This document shows positions 9,451-18,254 of a stretch of DNA of 64,000 bases, piece by piece. Made by a program: the position numbers and the translations under genes. The notes beneath the pieces were generated by a model. It had not been told where the DNA came from. It ran no database searches and worked only from the letters and a program-made list of their open reading frames with translations. Source of the stretch: JAVBMU01 sp031551755 (GTDB taxonomy: Bacteria > Actinomycetota > Actinomycetes > Actinomycetales > Cellulomonadaceae); contig JAVBNE010000011.1 in NCBI GenBank assembly GCA_031551755.1, positions 1 to 64,000 on the forward strand, written 5' to 3'. Every line of letters begins with the position of its first letter. Position 1 is the stretch's first letter.

Positions 9451-10025
9451 CACCCGAAGAGATGATGGCCGCCGTCACCGAGACGATGGCGGCCCGCACC
9501 GGACGTGACCTGGAGAGCTGGGTCGAGCTGACCCGCCGGGACTTCGTGAATGCGGGCGGGGACCCGCTCGACCAGCGAGCCGTGCGCAACTGGCTCCGGG
9601 ACGTGCACGGAGTCCGGCAGAACAGCCAGTGGGCGATCGCATTCGAGGTCGCGCGGCGTGCCGGGTGGTCGATGCCGACCGTCGCCGAGTTCGTCGACCA
9701 GCAGTACACGGGCAAGAAGGCAGTGCTGCGGCCGGTCTACGACGCCCTGGCGCCGCGGATTCTCGCCCTCGGCGAGGATGTACACGCTGAGGGCCGGGCC
9801 ACCTACATTCCCTTTGTCCGGGCCCGCCAGTTCGCCGCCGTCGGCCCCATGACCACGACGCGTGTGGATGTCGGTCTACGGTTCACGGCTCCGCCGGCCA
9901 GCGAGCGCCTGGAACCCGCCAAGGCCCCGGGGCAGGCCACCCACCGGGTGCGGCTCGCCACGGTGACCGAGGTGGACGACGAACTGCTCGGCTTGCTCCG
10001 GATCGCCTACGAGCAGAACGGCTGA
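9444..10025 (+). CDS. DUF4287 and DUF5655 domain protein
   Basis: A 193-residue soluble protein. The N-terminal part (about 1-75: MMAAVTETMAARTGRDLESW and the following helices) matches the DUF4287 pattern. The C-terminal part (about 95-190) matches DUF5655, with the typical YIPFVRARQFAAVGP and TTRVDVGLRF segments. This two-domain form is common in actinobacteria and its biochemical role is unknown to me. The start is uncertain: GTG 9444 fits a leaderless promoter, while ATG 9384 in frame would add 20 poorly conserved residues. It stands alone between the ROK regulator and the convergent ligA. Confidence 0.8.
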   Translation: MATPEEMMAAVTETMAARTGRDLESWVELTRRDFVNAGGDPLDQRAVRNWLRDVHGVRQNSQWAIAFEVARRAGWSMPTVAEFVDQQYTGKKAVLRPVYDALAPRILALGEDVHAEGRATYIPFVRARQFAAVGPMTTTRVDVGLRFTAPPASERLEPAKAPGQATHRVRLATVTEVDDELLGLLRIAYEQNG

Positions 10026-10095
10026 CGCGCCGAGCCGGCGCAATCCGCGCGCCGGGTCACATGTCGAGCCGACGCAATCCGACGGGTGTCGGCCC

Positions 10096-12408
10096 CTACC
10101 CCACCGCCTCCGGACCGCCCTCCAGCAGGGCGACGAAGCCTGCCTCATCGAGGATCGGCCGGCCGAGTTCGCGGGCTTTGGTCTCCTTCGAGCCGGCGTT
10201 CTCCCCTACGACCACGAAGTCAGTCTTCTTGGAGACCGACCCGGCTGCCTTCCCGCCACGGGACAAGATCGCCTCTTTGGCCCCGTCGCGGGTGAACCCC
10301 TCCAAGGAACCGGTGACCACGACCGTCAACCCTTCCAGGGTGCGCACCGTGTTTTCATCGCGTTCGTCGGCCATCCGGACCCCAGCCGCCGCCCAAGCGT
10401 CCACGATGCGTCGTCGCCAGTTCCCCGGGTCGTCGGGCGAGCCGAACCACTCCTTGACGGCAGCCGCGATCGTCGGGCCGACGCCGTCGGTAGCGGCCAG
10501 TTCCTCCTGGGTCGCGGCGTCGACGGCCTCGATCGAACCGAACCGCTGTGCCAAGGCGCGCGCGGCGGTAGGACCCACATGCCGGATGGACAGGCCGACG
10601 AGCACCCGCCACAGGGGCTGGGCGGTCGCCTTCGCCAGCTCCGTGAAGAGCCGTTCAGTGTTGGCATGCGGGACTGAGGGCTTGGCCGCGGTCGGTTTGG
10701 TCCAAAAGTACAGGCGGTCCTCCCACAGACCGGTGGCCGCCCCACCGCGTTTGATCTCCCGCCACACCCGGACCGCGGAGAGCGCCTCGGGGGTCAGCGT
10801 GAACAGGCCGCCCTCATCAGTTAGCACCGGCGTCTGCCGAGGCGGCAGCTGTGCCGGTGGTGCCGCCGCGATGTCACCATCCGGCCGGTAGACCGCCGGG
10901 TCCGCCGGCCGCCCGTACTCCGGATCGGTGAGCGCGATAGCGGCTTCCCATCCGAGGGCCTCTATGTCGAAGGCGCCCCGGGAGGCGACGTGGAAGATCC
11001 GCTCGCGCAACTGCCCGGGGCACGAACGCTGGTTCGGGCAACGGATGTCGACGTCGCCCTCCTTCGCGGGAGCCAAGGCCGTGCCGCATTCGGGACAGTG
11101 GGTGGGCATCACGAAGGGCCGCTCGGTACCGTCCCGCAGAGCCACGACCGGGCCGACGATCTCCGGAATCACGTCCCCCGCCTTGCGCAGGACCACCGTG
11201 TCGCCGATCAACACCCCCTTGCGCTCGACCTCGCTCGCATTGTGCAACGTGGCCATCTCGACAGTCGACCCGGCCACCAACACCGGCCGCATGACCCCGT
11301 ACGGAGTGACCCGGCCTGTCCGCCCGACGTTGACCCGGATGTCGAGCAGCGTGGTGTTGACCTCCTCGGGCGGGTACTTATAGGCGATCGCCCACCGGGG
11401 GGCGCGACTCGTCGAGCCCAGCCTGCGTTGCAGTGCCAACTCGTCCACCTTGACCACGATGCCGTCAAGTTCGTGTTCGATGTCGTGCCGGTGTTCGCCG
11501 AAGTGATCGATCATCTCGCGGACGGCCGCCATCCCGTCGACCACCCGGTTGTGACCCGAAACCGGAATCCCCCACTCGACCAGCAACTCATAGGCGGCCG
11601 ACTGCCGGGCAAGCTCGACGGGCCGGCCGGCCTGCCAGTGGAGCGCACCCAGGCCGTGGGCGTACATCCGCAACGGACGGCTGGCCGTCACCTTCGGGTC
11701 CTTCTGACGCAGCGAACCCGCCGCGGCGTTCCGCGGGTTGGCGAAGGGAGCCTTCCCCGCTGCGACTTGGGCGGCGTTCAGCGCCGCAAACTGGTCGACC
11801 AGCATGAAGACCTCACCCCGCACCTCAAGGAGGTCGGGATGTCTCGCCGGGTCGCCGCCGAGGACCTTGGGCACCGACTCGATGGTGCGGATGTTGAGCG
11901 TCACATCCTCCCCGGTGACGCCGTCGCCCCGGGTCGCGGCACGGACAAGGCGACCCTTCTCATAGACCAGGTCGATTGCGAGTCCGTCGATCTTGACCTC
12001 GCACAGGTAACAGATCGGCGCCTCGGGATCGACCTCCAGGTCCCGGTGCACGCGGGTCGCCCACGCGGCCAGGTCCTCGTCGGAGAACGCGTTGTCGAGT
12101 GAGAGCATCCGCTCCACATGCTGCACGGGGGTGAACGTCGTGACCGCTCGGCCACCGACCCGCTGGGTGGGGGACTCCGGTGAGGCGAGCGCCGGGTGGG
12201 CGGCTTCCAAGGCGGCGAGTTCGCGCATCCGGGCGTCGTAATCGGCGTCGGAGGAGACGGGCGCGTCGTCCTCGTAGTATGCGCGTTGATCCACCTCGAT
12301 CAGGTCGACCAGTTCCTTCCAGCGCCGCTGCGCACTGACTTCGTCGAGGGCGGCCTCGGCCTCCACCTGCGCGGAGTCGAGGGAGCTTTCGGGATTCTCG
12401 GTGGTCAC
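10096..12408 (-). CDS. ligA: NAD-dependent DNA ligase LigA
   Basis: The essential replicative ligase, 770 residues, seals nicks using NAD+. Domains in order: Ia (about 35-75), adenylation domain with the KxDG lysine K139 in CEVKIDG, OB fold with VGRTGRVTP, zinc finger with Cys 438, 441, 457 and 463, helix-hairpin-helix region with GLSIRHVGPTAARAL, and a C-terminal BRCT domain (about 690-768). Residues about 496-580 form an insert after the zinc finger (containing RQTPVLTDEGGLF and LYFWTK). I recognise this insert from Micrococcales-type LigA proteins, so it is not a novelty. The GTG at 12408 is preferred: homology begins there, and CATGAT lies six bases upstream. Confidence 0.96.
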   Translation of the reverse strand: MTTENPESSLDSAQVEAEAALDEVSAQRRWKELVDLIEVDQRAYYEDDAPVSSDADYDARMRELAALEAAHPALASPESPTQRVGGRAVTTFTPVQHVERMLSLDNAFSDEDLAAWATRVHRDLEVDPEAPICYLCEVKIDGLAIDLVYEKGRLVRAATRGDGVTGEDVTLNIRTIESVPKVLGGDPARHPDLLEVRGEVFMLVDQFAALNAAQVAAGKAPFANPRNAAAGSLRQKDPKVTASRPLRMYAHGLGALHWQAGRPVELARQSAAYELLVEWGIPVSGHNRVVDGMAAVREMIDHFGEHRHDIEHELDGIVVKVDELALQRRLGSTSRAPRWAIAYKYPPEEVNTTLLDIRVNVGRTGRVTPYGVMRPVLVAGSTVEMATLHNASEVERKGVLIGDTVVLRKAGDVIPEIVGPVVALRDGTERPFVMPTHCPECGTALAPAKEGDVDIRCPNQRSCPGQLRERIFHVASRGAFDIEALGWEAAIALTDPEYGRPADPAVYRPDGDIAAAPPAQLPPRQTPVLTDEGGLFTLTPEALSAVRVWREIKRGGAATGLWEDRLYFWTKPTAAKPSVPHANTERLFTELAKATAQPLWRVLVGLSIRHVGPTAARALAQRFGSIEAVDAATQEELAATDGVGPTIAAAVKEWFGSPDDPGNWRRRIVDAWAAAGVRMADERDENTVRTLEGLTVVVTGSLEGFTRDGAKEAILSRGGKAAGSVSKKTDFVVVGENAGSKETKARELGRPILDEAGFVALLEGGPEAVG

Positions 12409-12476
12409 CAGAACATCATGCCGCGAAGGGCGGACACGAGCCCGGCCGGTACACCATCGGGACACCCGGCGGCCCA

Positions 12477-12482
12477 TAGGGT
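12477..12482 (+). promoter_or_regulatory. -10 box of the prolyl oligopeptidase gene
   Basis: TAGGGT ends 8 nt before the ATG at 12491 and there is no Shine-Dalgarno sequence, so the mRNA probably has no leader or only a one- or two-base leader. The divergent ligA start is 82 bp away. Confidence 0.45.
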
Positions 12483-12490
12483 TGGTGCCC

Positions 12491-14575
12491 ATGACCGACT
12501 TCGACGCTGCCGACGACCCCTACCTGTGGCTGGAAGATGTGCCCGGGGACGAGGCACTGCGCTGGGTGCGTGCGCGGAACGCCGCCACGGCCGCGACGGT
12601 GGAGTCCGACCCGGCCTTCGCCGCGACCAAGGCAGCCATCCGCGAGGTGCTCGACTCGGCGGAGAAGATTCCCGACGTCGGCCTGGTCGGCGAGCACTAC
12701 TACAACTTCTGGCGCGACGGCACGCATGAACGCGGGCTCTGGCGGCGAACCACACCGGCTTCCTACCGGACGGACGAGCCGGTCTGGGAGACGGTGCTGG
12801 ACTTGGACGCATTGGCCGAGCGGGAGGGCGAGAGTTGGGTCTGGCACGGCGCCAGCGTGCTCCGGCCCAAGGACGGCGGGCCGTGGCGTCACGCCCTGGT
12901 CGATCTGTCGAAGGGCGGATCCGACGCCGACGTCACCCGGGAATTCGACCTGGTCGAGTTGCGGTTCGTGCCGGCCTCCGAGGGTGGTTTTGAACGACCG
13001 GAGGCGAAGGGGGCATTGGGCTGGATCGACGCCGACACGGTCTACGCCGTCACCGACCTGGGTCCGGGCACCGTGACAAGTTCCGGCTACCCGCGGACCG
13101 TGCGACGGTGGCGGCGGGGAACCGCGCTCTTCGAGGCACCGGTGGTCTTCGAGGGTGCGGCCGACGATGTCGCCGTCAGCGGCTGGCACACCCACACACC
13201 CGGCTTCGAGCGCGACTTTATGCTGCGCTCGACGACCTTCTACACCTCTGAGCTGTTCCTCGTCGAGGATGCGGGGACACCGGCGGAGCGACTCGTCCGG
13301 ATCGAGGTGCCGGAGTCGGCCGAGGCCGGCGTCCACCGCGAGTGGTTGCTGATCGAGCTCCGCGATGACTGGGCGCTGCCCGGACTCACACATCCGGCCG
13401 GCAGCCTCGTCACCGCCCGGCTCACCGACTTCCTGGCGGGCAGCCGCGACCTCACGGTTCTGTTCACACCGACCCCGACGGCGTCCTTGGACGGAGCCAC
13501 CTGGACGAGACACCACCTGGTGGTCACCGTCCTGGATGATGTCCGGAGCAGGCTCCATGTGCTGACCCCGCCCCCGGAGGGCGGTTCGGGCACGTGGCGA
13601 CGCACGGAGTTGCCCGGACTCCCCCCGCTCGGAACGGTCAGCGCCCGGGCGGTCGACGCGGTGGAGTGTGACGACGTGTGGCTCGTGAGCACCGACTATC
13701 TGACGCCCACCACGCTGTCCCTCCTGGCGTTGGGCGCGGGTCCCGAACCAGGCGAACCCGAGCGGCTGAAGGCCAACCCGGCATTCTTCGACGCCATCGG
13801 CCTGACCGCCACCCAATACTTCACGACCTCGGCCGACGGGACCCGGGTGCCGTACGTCGTCGTCGGCCCGCGGGAACCGGCTCAGGCTCCGGTGTTGCTC
13901 TACGGCTACGGCGGCTTCGAGGTCAGCCTGACCCCCACCTACTCGGGCGCCCTGGGCCGGGCTTGGCTGGCGAACGGGGGCGTCTACGTGGTCGCGAATA
14001 TCCGCGGCGGCGGGGAATACGGACCGGCCTGGCACCAGGCGGCCCTGCGAGAGAACCGCCGTCGGGCTTTCGAGGACTTCGCCGCAGTGGCACAAGATCT
14101 AGTCCGTCGCGGGGTGGCGACCCGCGACCGGCTCGGTGCGGAAGGCCACTCGAACGGCGGGTTGCTGACGGGGAACATGTTGACGGGCTACCCCGAAATC
14201 TTCGGTGCGGTGGTGGTCGGGGTGCCGCTGCTGGACATGAAGCGTTATCCGCATCTGCTCGCGGGCGCCTCCTGGATGGCCGAGTACGGCGACCCCGACG
14301 ACCCGGCCCAGTGGGAGTACATCCGGACCTTCTCCCCCTACCACCGCTTCGACCCCAGCGGTGAGTACCCGCCGGTGCTCTTCACCACCTCAACGAAGGA
14401 CGACCGGGTGCATCCGGGCCACGCGCGCAAACTCGCCGCAGCCATGATCGCGGCGGGTAAGGACGTGACCTACTACGAGAACGTCGAGGGCGGCCACGGC
14501 GGTGCGGCCACCAACGAGCAGGCAGCCCACATGGCAGCCGTGCGGTATCGATTCCTCTGGGAGCGGCTGAGCTGA
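12491..14575 (+). CDS. Prolyl oligopeptidase family serine peptidase (S9)
   Basis: A 694-residue enzyme of the prolyl oligopeptidase family. It has an N-terminal beta-propeller (about 1-420), opening with the family-typical DDPYLWLEDV, and a C-terminal alpha/beta hydrolase. The catalytic triad is visible: Ser554 in GHSNGG (GGSNGG in most members), Asp638 in KDDRVHP and His669 in EGGHGGA. It should cleave short proline-containing peptides in the cytoplasm, since no signal peptide is present. The ATG at 12491 follows a TAGGGT hexamer. A diverged, frameshifted copy of its last 38 codons lies at 18717-18829 beyond the DUF1023/lipoprotein block, so this gene's 3' end marks one edge of that block. 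Confidence 0.93.
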   Translation: MTDFDAADDPYLWLEDVPGDEALRWVRARNAATAATVESDPAFAATKAAIREVLDSAEKIPDVGLVGEHYYNFWRDGTHERGLWRRTTPASYRTDEPVWETVLDLDALAEREGESWVWHGASVLRPKDGGPWRHALVDLSKGGSDADVTREFDLVELRFVPASEGGFERPEAKGALGWIDADTVYAVTDLGPGTVTSSGYPRTVRRWRRGTALFEAPVVFEGAADDVAVSGWHTHTPGFERDFMLRSTTFYTSELFLVEDAGTPAERLVRIEVPESAEAGVHREWLLIELRDDWALPGLTHPAGSLVTARLTDFLAGSRDLTVLFTPTPTASLDGATWTRHHLVVTVLDDVRSRLHVLTPPPEGGSGTWRRTELPGLPPLGTVSARAVDAVECDDVWLVSTDYLTPTTLSLLALGAGPEPGEPERLKANPAFFDAIGLTATQYFTTSADGTRVPYVVVGPREPAQAPVLLYGYGGFEVSLTPTYSGALGRAWLANGGVYVVANIRGGGEYGPAWHQAALRENRRRAFEDFAAVAQDLVRRGVATRDRLGAEGHSNGGLLTGNMLTGYPEIFGAVVVGVPLLDMKRYPHLLAGASWMAEYGDPDDPAQWEYIRTFSPYHRFDPSGEYPPVLFTTSTKDDRVHPGHARKLAAAMIAAGKDVTYYENVEGGHGGAATNEQAAHMAAVRYRFLWERLS

Positions 14576-14615
14576 GGGGGTGGTTGCGCAGCCACAACCC
14601 AATCGACATATGTAC

Positions 14616-15224
14616 CTACATGCATTGCGCGTTGTCGCTGAGGTAACCCGCTTCGGCTTCTTCGATATCCACAGGATCCTCGGCCGTATGTGGGCTGGTT
14701 AAGGAGAAGTCTACCCACTGGGCCATCGGGGGCGGTTCCGTTCCGTAAGCGATGTTGACGGTCCAGGTGCCGAGTTCATCTGTCTTCGTGAGCGGTAGTT
14801 CGACACGACCGGGCCACGGGTCTTTGGGTGTCCACCCATCGGCCTCGAGGGCCGCGGCCATTCGCTCGGCCAGTTCCTTGGTCGTGGTCGTCTCGTCAAA
14901 TGCCAGGGAGACACGTCCATCGGCTTGAATCCACCAAGGAGGGTCGCCTTGACCGAAGAAGTCAACGTCACCTTCACGGGGACCGACACCCCATGAGTTC
15001 TCTCGCCTGAGCTTAAGGCCGTCTGTCTGCGCCAGGAGTTCCGGGCCAATTTCGCAGGCGTGCGCTGCCAATTGTTCGAAAGTCACATTGTCTTCCTTTT
15101 CATAGGCTCCGCATGCAGTCAGGGTGGTGACTGCCACTGCGAACACAAGGGCGCATACCAGCCTCGCATGCGGGACTGCCTCATCATTCGACCTCAATGT
15201 AGTGGGGTGTGTATCCAGGTGCAT
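14616..15224 (-). CDS. Lipoprotein copy A, probably impaired by a frameshift in the signal peptide
   Basis: This copy shares long blocks with the intact lipoprotein at 15766-16296: GVGPREGDVDFFGQGDPPWW, GWTPKDPWPGR, and TPPPMAQW-like and LTSPHT segments. The mature frame is open for about 165 residues after the lipobox TLTAC. The ATGATG start used by the intact paralogue is also present here (15184-15187), but one base is missing between it and the hydrophobic core, so that start is out of frame. The frame given begins at an ATG at 15224 inside the remnant of the hydrolase gene and would give an abnormal, partly acidic n-region. Function is unknown; a surface immunity role is inferred from context. 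It could equally be called a pseudogene. Confidence 0.5.
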   Translation of the reverse strand: MHLDTHPTTLRSNDEAVPHARLVCALVFAVAVTTLTACGAYEKEDNVTFEQLAAHACEIGPELLAQTDGLKLRRENSWGVGPREGDVDFFGQGDPPWWIQADGRVSLAFDETTTTKELAERMAAALEADGWTPKDPWPGRVELPLTKTDELGTWTVNIAYGTEPPPMAQWVDFSLTSPHTAEDPVDIEEAEAGYLSDNAQCM

Positions 15225-15455
15225 CATTGCCGTCTGCGGGTTGGGAGATTTCAAGCAAGCCGAAGAAGTTCACAGGGTACTGCCCATACGCGGTGCCCAC
15301 GTTTCGACCCTACTGTCGACCAGAACCCCGACGATGTTTTCAAAAGGTGTCGAGACCTTCCTATAGACGGTGGATCATTTAACTCCAGCCGGGTGTCGTC
15401 CACGTGTCCCCTGAAGTGACCGCTGACATCAATAAGACCGTTCCAGTCAGTTGAT
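15184..15455 (-). pseudogene. Orphan 3' remnant of the DUF1023 hydrolase gene
   Basis: About 270 bp that align almost base for base with the last 270 bp of the hydrolase gene at 16293-16560, including the stop-start overlap ATGATGA into the following lipoprotein. Relative to the intact gene it has single-base deletions in at least two places (after the GHVDDT codons and in the VGGSVETW codons), so no frame stays open. It has no start codon of its own and is separated from any full-length hydrolase. It marks a past tandem duplication of the hydrolase 3' end plus the lipoprotein gene. Confidence 0.85.
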
Positions 15456-15527
15456 TCTGCCCAGTTGGAGCAACCGTAGTCGTCTTTGAGTTACCCGAAC
15501 TCTGCCCCGGGGTCTACGGAGTCCTTG

Positions 15528-15722
15528 TCAGTGTGGGCTGGTGAGGGAAAGGAGCACCCTTGTGGGCCACACTTCACACGCCCGTGCTGCCACTTGTTCG
15601 ATAGTCACATGGTCCTCCTTGCCTTCTTCGCGTCCAGTCACGGTGGCGACTATCAGCGTCAACGCGAGCGCGTGTGGCAGTTTCGTAGTGCGGGACCATT
15701 CCATCTCTCCGCCACGCAGCAT
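15528..15722 (-). pseudogene. Lipoprotein copy B, internally deleted
   Basis: Third copy of the lipoprotein family. From ATG 15704 it reads 58 residues: a signal-peptide-like start MEWSRTTKLP, a hydrophobic stretch, then GREEGKEDHVTIEQVAARAC, which matches the region after the lipobox in the other copies. It then jumps to LLSLTSPH, which matches their C-terminus. About 100 central codons are missing, and the lipobox cysteine is lost (ATVTGRE in place of TLTAC plus following residues). It lies 43 bp downstream of the intact copy and is almost certainly nonfunctional. Confidence 0.8.
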
Positions 15723-15765
15723 TACCACAGTCGAACGTAAAGTCGTGCTGAAACTCTGCGCGCTC

Positions 15766-16296
15766 TTAGGTGGTTTCTTTGGGGTGCTGATCGGTGTGAG
15801 GACTGGTGAGTGAAACGCTGACCCACTGCGCCATTGGAGGCGGGTCTGTCCCGTAGACAATCTTGATTGTCCAGGTGCCAAGATCGTCGGTTTTGGTGAA
15901 GGGTAGCTCGAGGCGACCGGGCCACGGGTCTTTTGGGGTCCAGCCATCAGCCTTCAGCATAGCACCCGTTTTCTCAGCCAGTTCTCCGGGGGAAACTTTT
16001 TCGTCGAAGGAGAGCGAGATATAGCCATCCGCTTGGACCCACCAGGGTGGGTCACCTTGGCCGAAGAAGTCGACGTCGCCTTCACGGGGCTCGACACCCC
16101 AAGCGCTCTCCTGTGCGAGTTGGAGCCCGTCTGTTTCCGCGAGGATTTTTGCGCCGATCTCGCGGGCTCGGGTTTCTAGCTGTTCAACGCTCACGCCGTC
16201 GTCCTTTTCACGAGCTTCGCATGCGGTCAGGGTGGTGACTGTCAGTGCCAAGGCGAGGGCGCAGATCAGTCTCAGTGTGCGGGACTGTTTCATCAT
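15766..16296 (-). CDS. Lipoprotein copy C, intact, possible surface immunity protein
   Basis: A 176-residue secreted lipoprotein with n-region MMKQSRTLRL, a hydrophobic core and lipobox TLTAC (Cys26). The mature part is charged and rich in Trp/Pro, with GDVDFFGQGDPPWW and GWTPKDPWPGR. I recognise no named domain. The start ATG overlaps the stop of the hydrolase gene (ATGATGA), so the two are translationally coupled. A coupled lipoprotein after a long DUF1023 hydrolase with a WXG100-like partner suggests a cell-surface immunity protein, as for type VII lipase toxins in Firmicutes. That role is inference. Two further decayed copies follow downstream. Confidence 0.75.
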   Translation of the reverse strand: MMKQSRTLRLICALALALTVTTLTACEAREKDDGVSVEQLETRAREIGAKILAETDGLQLAQESAWGVEPREGDVDFFGQGDPPWWVQADGYISLSFDEKVSPGELAEKTGAMLKADGWTPKDPWPGRLELPFTKTDDLGTWTIKIVYGTDPPPMAQWVSVSLTSPHTDQHPKETT

Positions 16297-18254
16297 TCGA
16301 TCTCGATGTAGTGGGGGGTGTAGCCGGGTGCGTCGTTTCCGTCTGCGGGTTGGGAGACTTCAAGCAGGCCGAAGAAGTTCATGGAGTACTGCCCGTATGG
16401 CGGTGCCCACGTTTCGACACTGCCGCCGACCAGAACCCCGACGATGTTTTCAAAAGATGTGGAGGTCTTTTCATAGACGGTAGAATGGCTTTTTCCTGGA
16501 CCTGTGTCGTCGACGTGGCCCTTGGAACGATCGTTGACATCAAGCCACCCGGTCTCCAAGCGAGTGACGCCGGGGGCGTTCAGCGGGGAGGTTCCGTGTC
16601 CAAGGTGCGATCCCGCTTCGACGTTCTGGATGTACCCGACAATGCTGTCGTGGCGGGCCATCAGAGCGTAGTGCGGGACATCTTTGGTGTACGGGAACTC
16701 GTCGATGCCGGCAATGCCGTTGCCGAGTCCGGCGCTGGAGACGTACATGATCCGGTCTGCCCGCAACCCCACACTTTCGGCAGTGGACACCACGGTGCCG
16801 CCGTAGGAGTGCCCCTCCACGGTCAGCGTGGACGCCGGGTGGGTGTCGATCGCAGCGGTGAAGTCCCGCAACCGCGGCGCCATATTCCGTGCATAGCTGG
16901 GGTAGGCAGCATCAAGGAGTTGCGGGAGCTTCCCATCCGCCCACACGATCACTGCGGTCGGTGCGTGTTCGTTCGCCGCTTCGTACATGTCGGTGGCACG
17001 GTTGTTCGGATTGCTGAAGTTGTCGATCCGTGTTCCGGTCCCCGGTACGTGTACGACCACGTTCTTCATCCAGGCGGGGACATCACCTTGCTCGTCGTAG
17101 GCCCCGTGGTAGATGCCGATCGCTTCCCGGGACGGGTCGAAGACGACTACCTCCTGGCCCCGCCGATAACGTTTGATTTTCGTCCCGTCGAACCACCACA
17201 AGCGCTGAACGTCGCGAGGGTGGTCCGCCTCGGGGTCTTCGAGAAGGTTCTCCAGAAGACGGATCCGGTTGCGCAGGTCCGCGCTCTCTGCGGCCCACTC
17301 AGGGTCCTCGTAGCTGGACAAGTTCGCGCGCAACCCGAACGAGTCGTAGCCCGGTCCTCGCACCGGCCCGGCGTCGAGCTGTGCTTGGAGTCGGGTGATC
17401 TCTGCGCGGATGTTCGCCCGGTTCGCCACTGCCCGGTACATAAGCGGAACCCCGTTGAGGTTGCCCATGATCATCGGATCGGCCTTGATCAACCGGTCCC
17501 GGTCAGCGGGTGAGAGTGTGTCCCACACGGCCCGCACCGCCTGCGCATCAGGCAACGCGGCCAAGGCAGCAGCCGTGACGAGGCGCCCGTCCCCGGACCA
17601 CAACCCCGCCACCGCCGACGCCATCGCACCGGTGGGGATTCCGGTGTACCCACCCGCACCGGTGATGGCCTGAACAAGGGACACACTGCTCAACCGCGAA
17701 GCCGTCTCCTCGTTCAACGCTTCACGGCGTTGGAGCAACCCGGCCCAGTTCGCCTTCGCGGCCTCGACCTCCTGAACCCCTGAACACCACCGGCCCCACC
17801 CGAACGTCCCCGATGGGACCACGCTGGGCGGGGGCAGGTGAGCCCACGAATCAGAGACCAACTCCACTTGCGGCACTTGACCACACACCGCCGCGCGAGC
17901 AGAACACGCCTGGGCGAATCCCTCATCCGCGTCCGCGCGAACCCTCACCGCCACATACCCCAAGTCCTCGATCCCGGTCGCGTACATCTCCAGAATGTCA
18001 GCGATCTGCTCACACCCCTGGGCCGCCACTCCGAACTTCGGGCCGGCCTCAGCCAGAAACGACTGCAGCGCGGTCGCGAACTCGCCCTCCAACGTCTGCG
18101 CCGCCGTCAACGCCTTGGCGACCGCGACCTGACGCTCACCCATGTGCCATGCCCGCTCGCGGTACTCCAACGCGGCCGCCCGCACCGAGGCTGGGTCACC
18201 GGCCCCCGGATCACCCAACAACGCGGGACCACCCACGGACCAACCCACGCTCAA
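16293..18254 (-). CDS. DUF1023-type alpha/beta hydrolase with T7SS-like N-terminus
   Basis: A 653-residue protein with no signal peptide. Residues about 1-250 are largely helical, with GDPASVRAAALEYRERAW, ALQSFLAEAGPKF and further heptad-like segments typical of WXG100/ESX-linked N-termini. Residues about 390-590 form an alpha/beta hydrolase of the DUF1023 type: VVVHVPGTGTRIDNF, nucleophile Ser483 in EGHSYGG, then ALMARHDSIV and GSHLGHGTS as candidate acid and histidine regions. About 65 residues follow before the end. The TTG start overlaps the stop of the upstream small gene (TTGA), and its own stop overlaps the lipoprotein start. I infer a type VII exported lipase/esterase or effector. A housekeeping hydrolase is possible but fits the context less well. 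Confidence 0.82.
   Translation of the reverse strand: MSVGWSVGGPALLGDPGAGDPASVRAAALEYRERAWHMGERQVAVAKALTAAQTLEGEFATALQSFLAEAGPKFGVAAQGCEQIADILEMYATGIEDLGYVAVRVRADADEGFAQACSARAAVCGQVPQVELVSDSWAHLPPPSVVPSGTFGWGRWCSGVQEVEAAKANWAGLLQRREALNEETASRLSSVSLVQAITGAGGYTGIPTGAMASAVAGLWSGDGRLVTAAALAALPDAQAVRAVWDTLSPADRDRLIKADPMIMGNLNGVPLMYRAVANRANIRAEITRLQAQLDAGPVRGPGYDSFGLRANLSSYEDPEWAAESADLRNRIRLLENLLEDPEADHPRDVQRLWWFDGTKIKRYRRGQEVVVFDPSREAIGIYHGAYDEQGDVPAWMKNVVVHVPGTGTRIDNFSNPNNRATDMYEAANEHAPTAVIVWADGKLPQLLDAAYPSYARNMAPRLRDFTAAIDTHPASTLTVEGHSYGGTVVSTAESVGLRADRIMYVSSAGLGNGIAGIDEFPYTKDVPHYALMARHDSIVGYIQNVEAGSHLGHGTSPLNAPGVTRLETGWLDVNDRSKGHVDDTGPGKSHSTVYEKTSTSFENIVGVLVGGSVETWAPPYGQYSMNFFGLLEVSQPADGNDAPGYTPHYIEIE

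Noticed and set aside
10600..10920. Large insert in LigA after the zinc finger as a possible inserted domain
   Set aside because: The same insert is familiar from LigA proteins of Micrococcales-type actinobacteria, so it is a lineage feature.
12416..14095. 559-codon minus-strand frame opposite the prolyl oligopeptidase
   Set aside because: Antisense shadow of a clearly coding gene; composition is Arg/Gly/His-rich with no motif.
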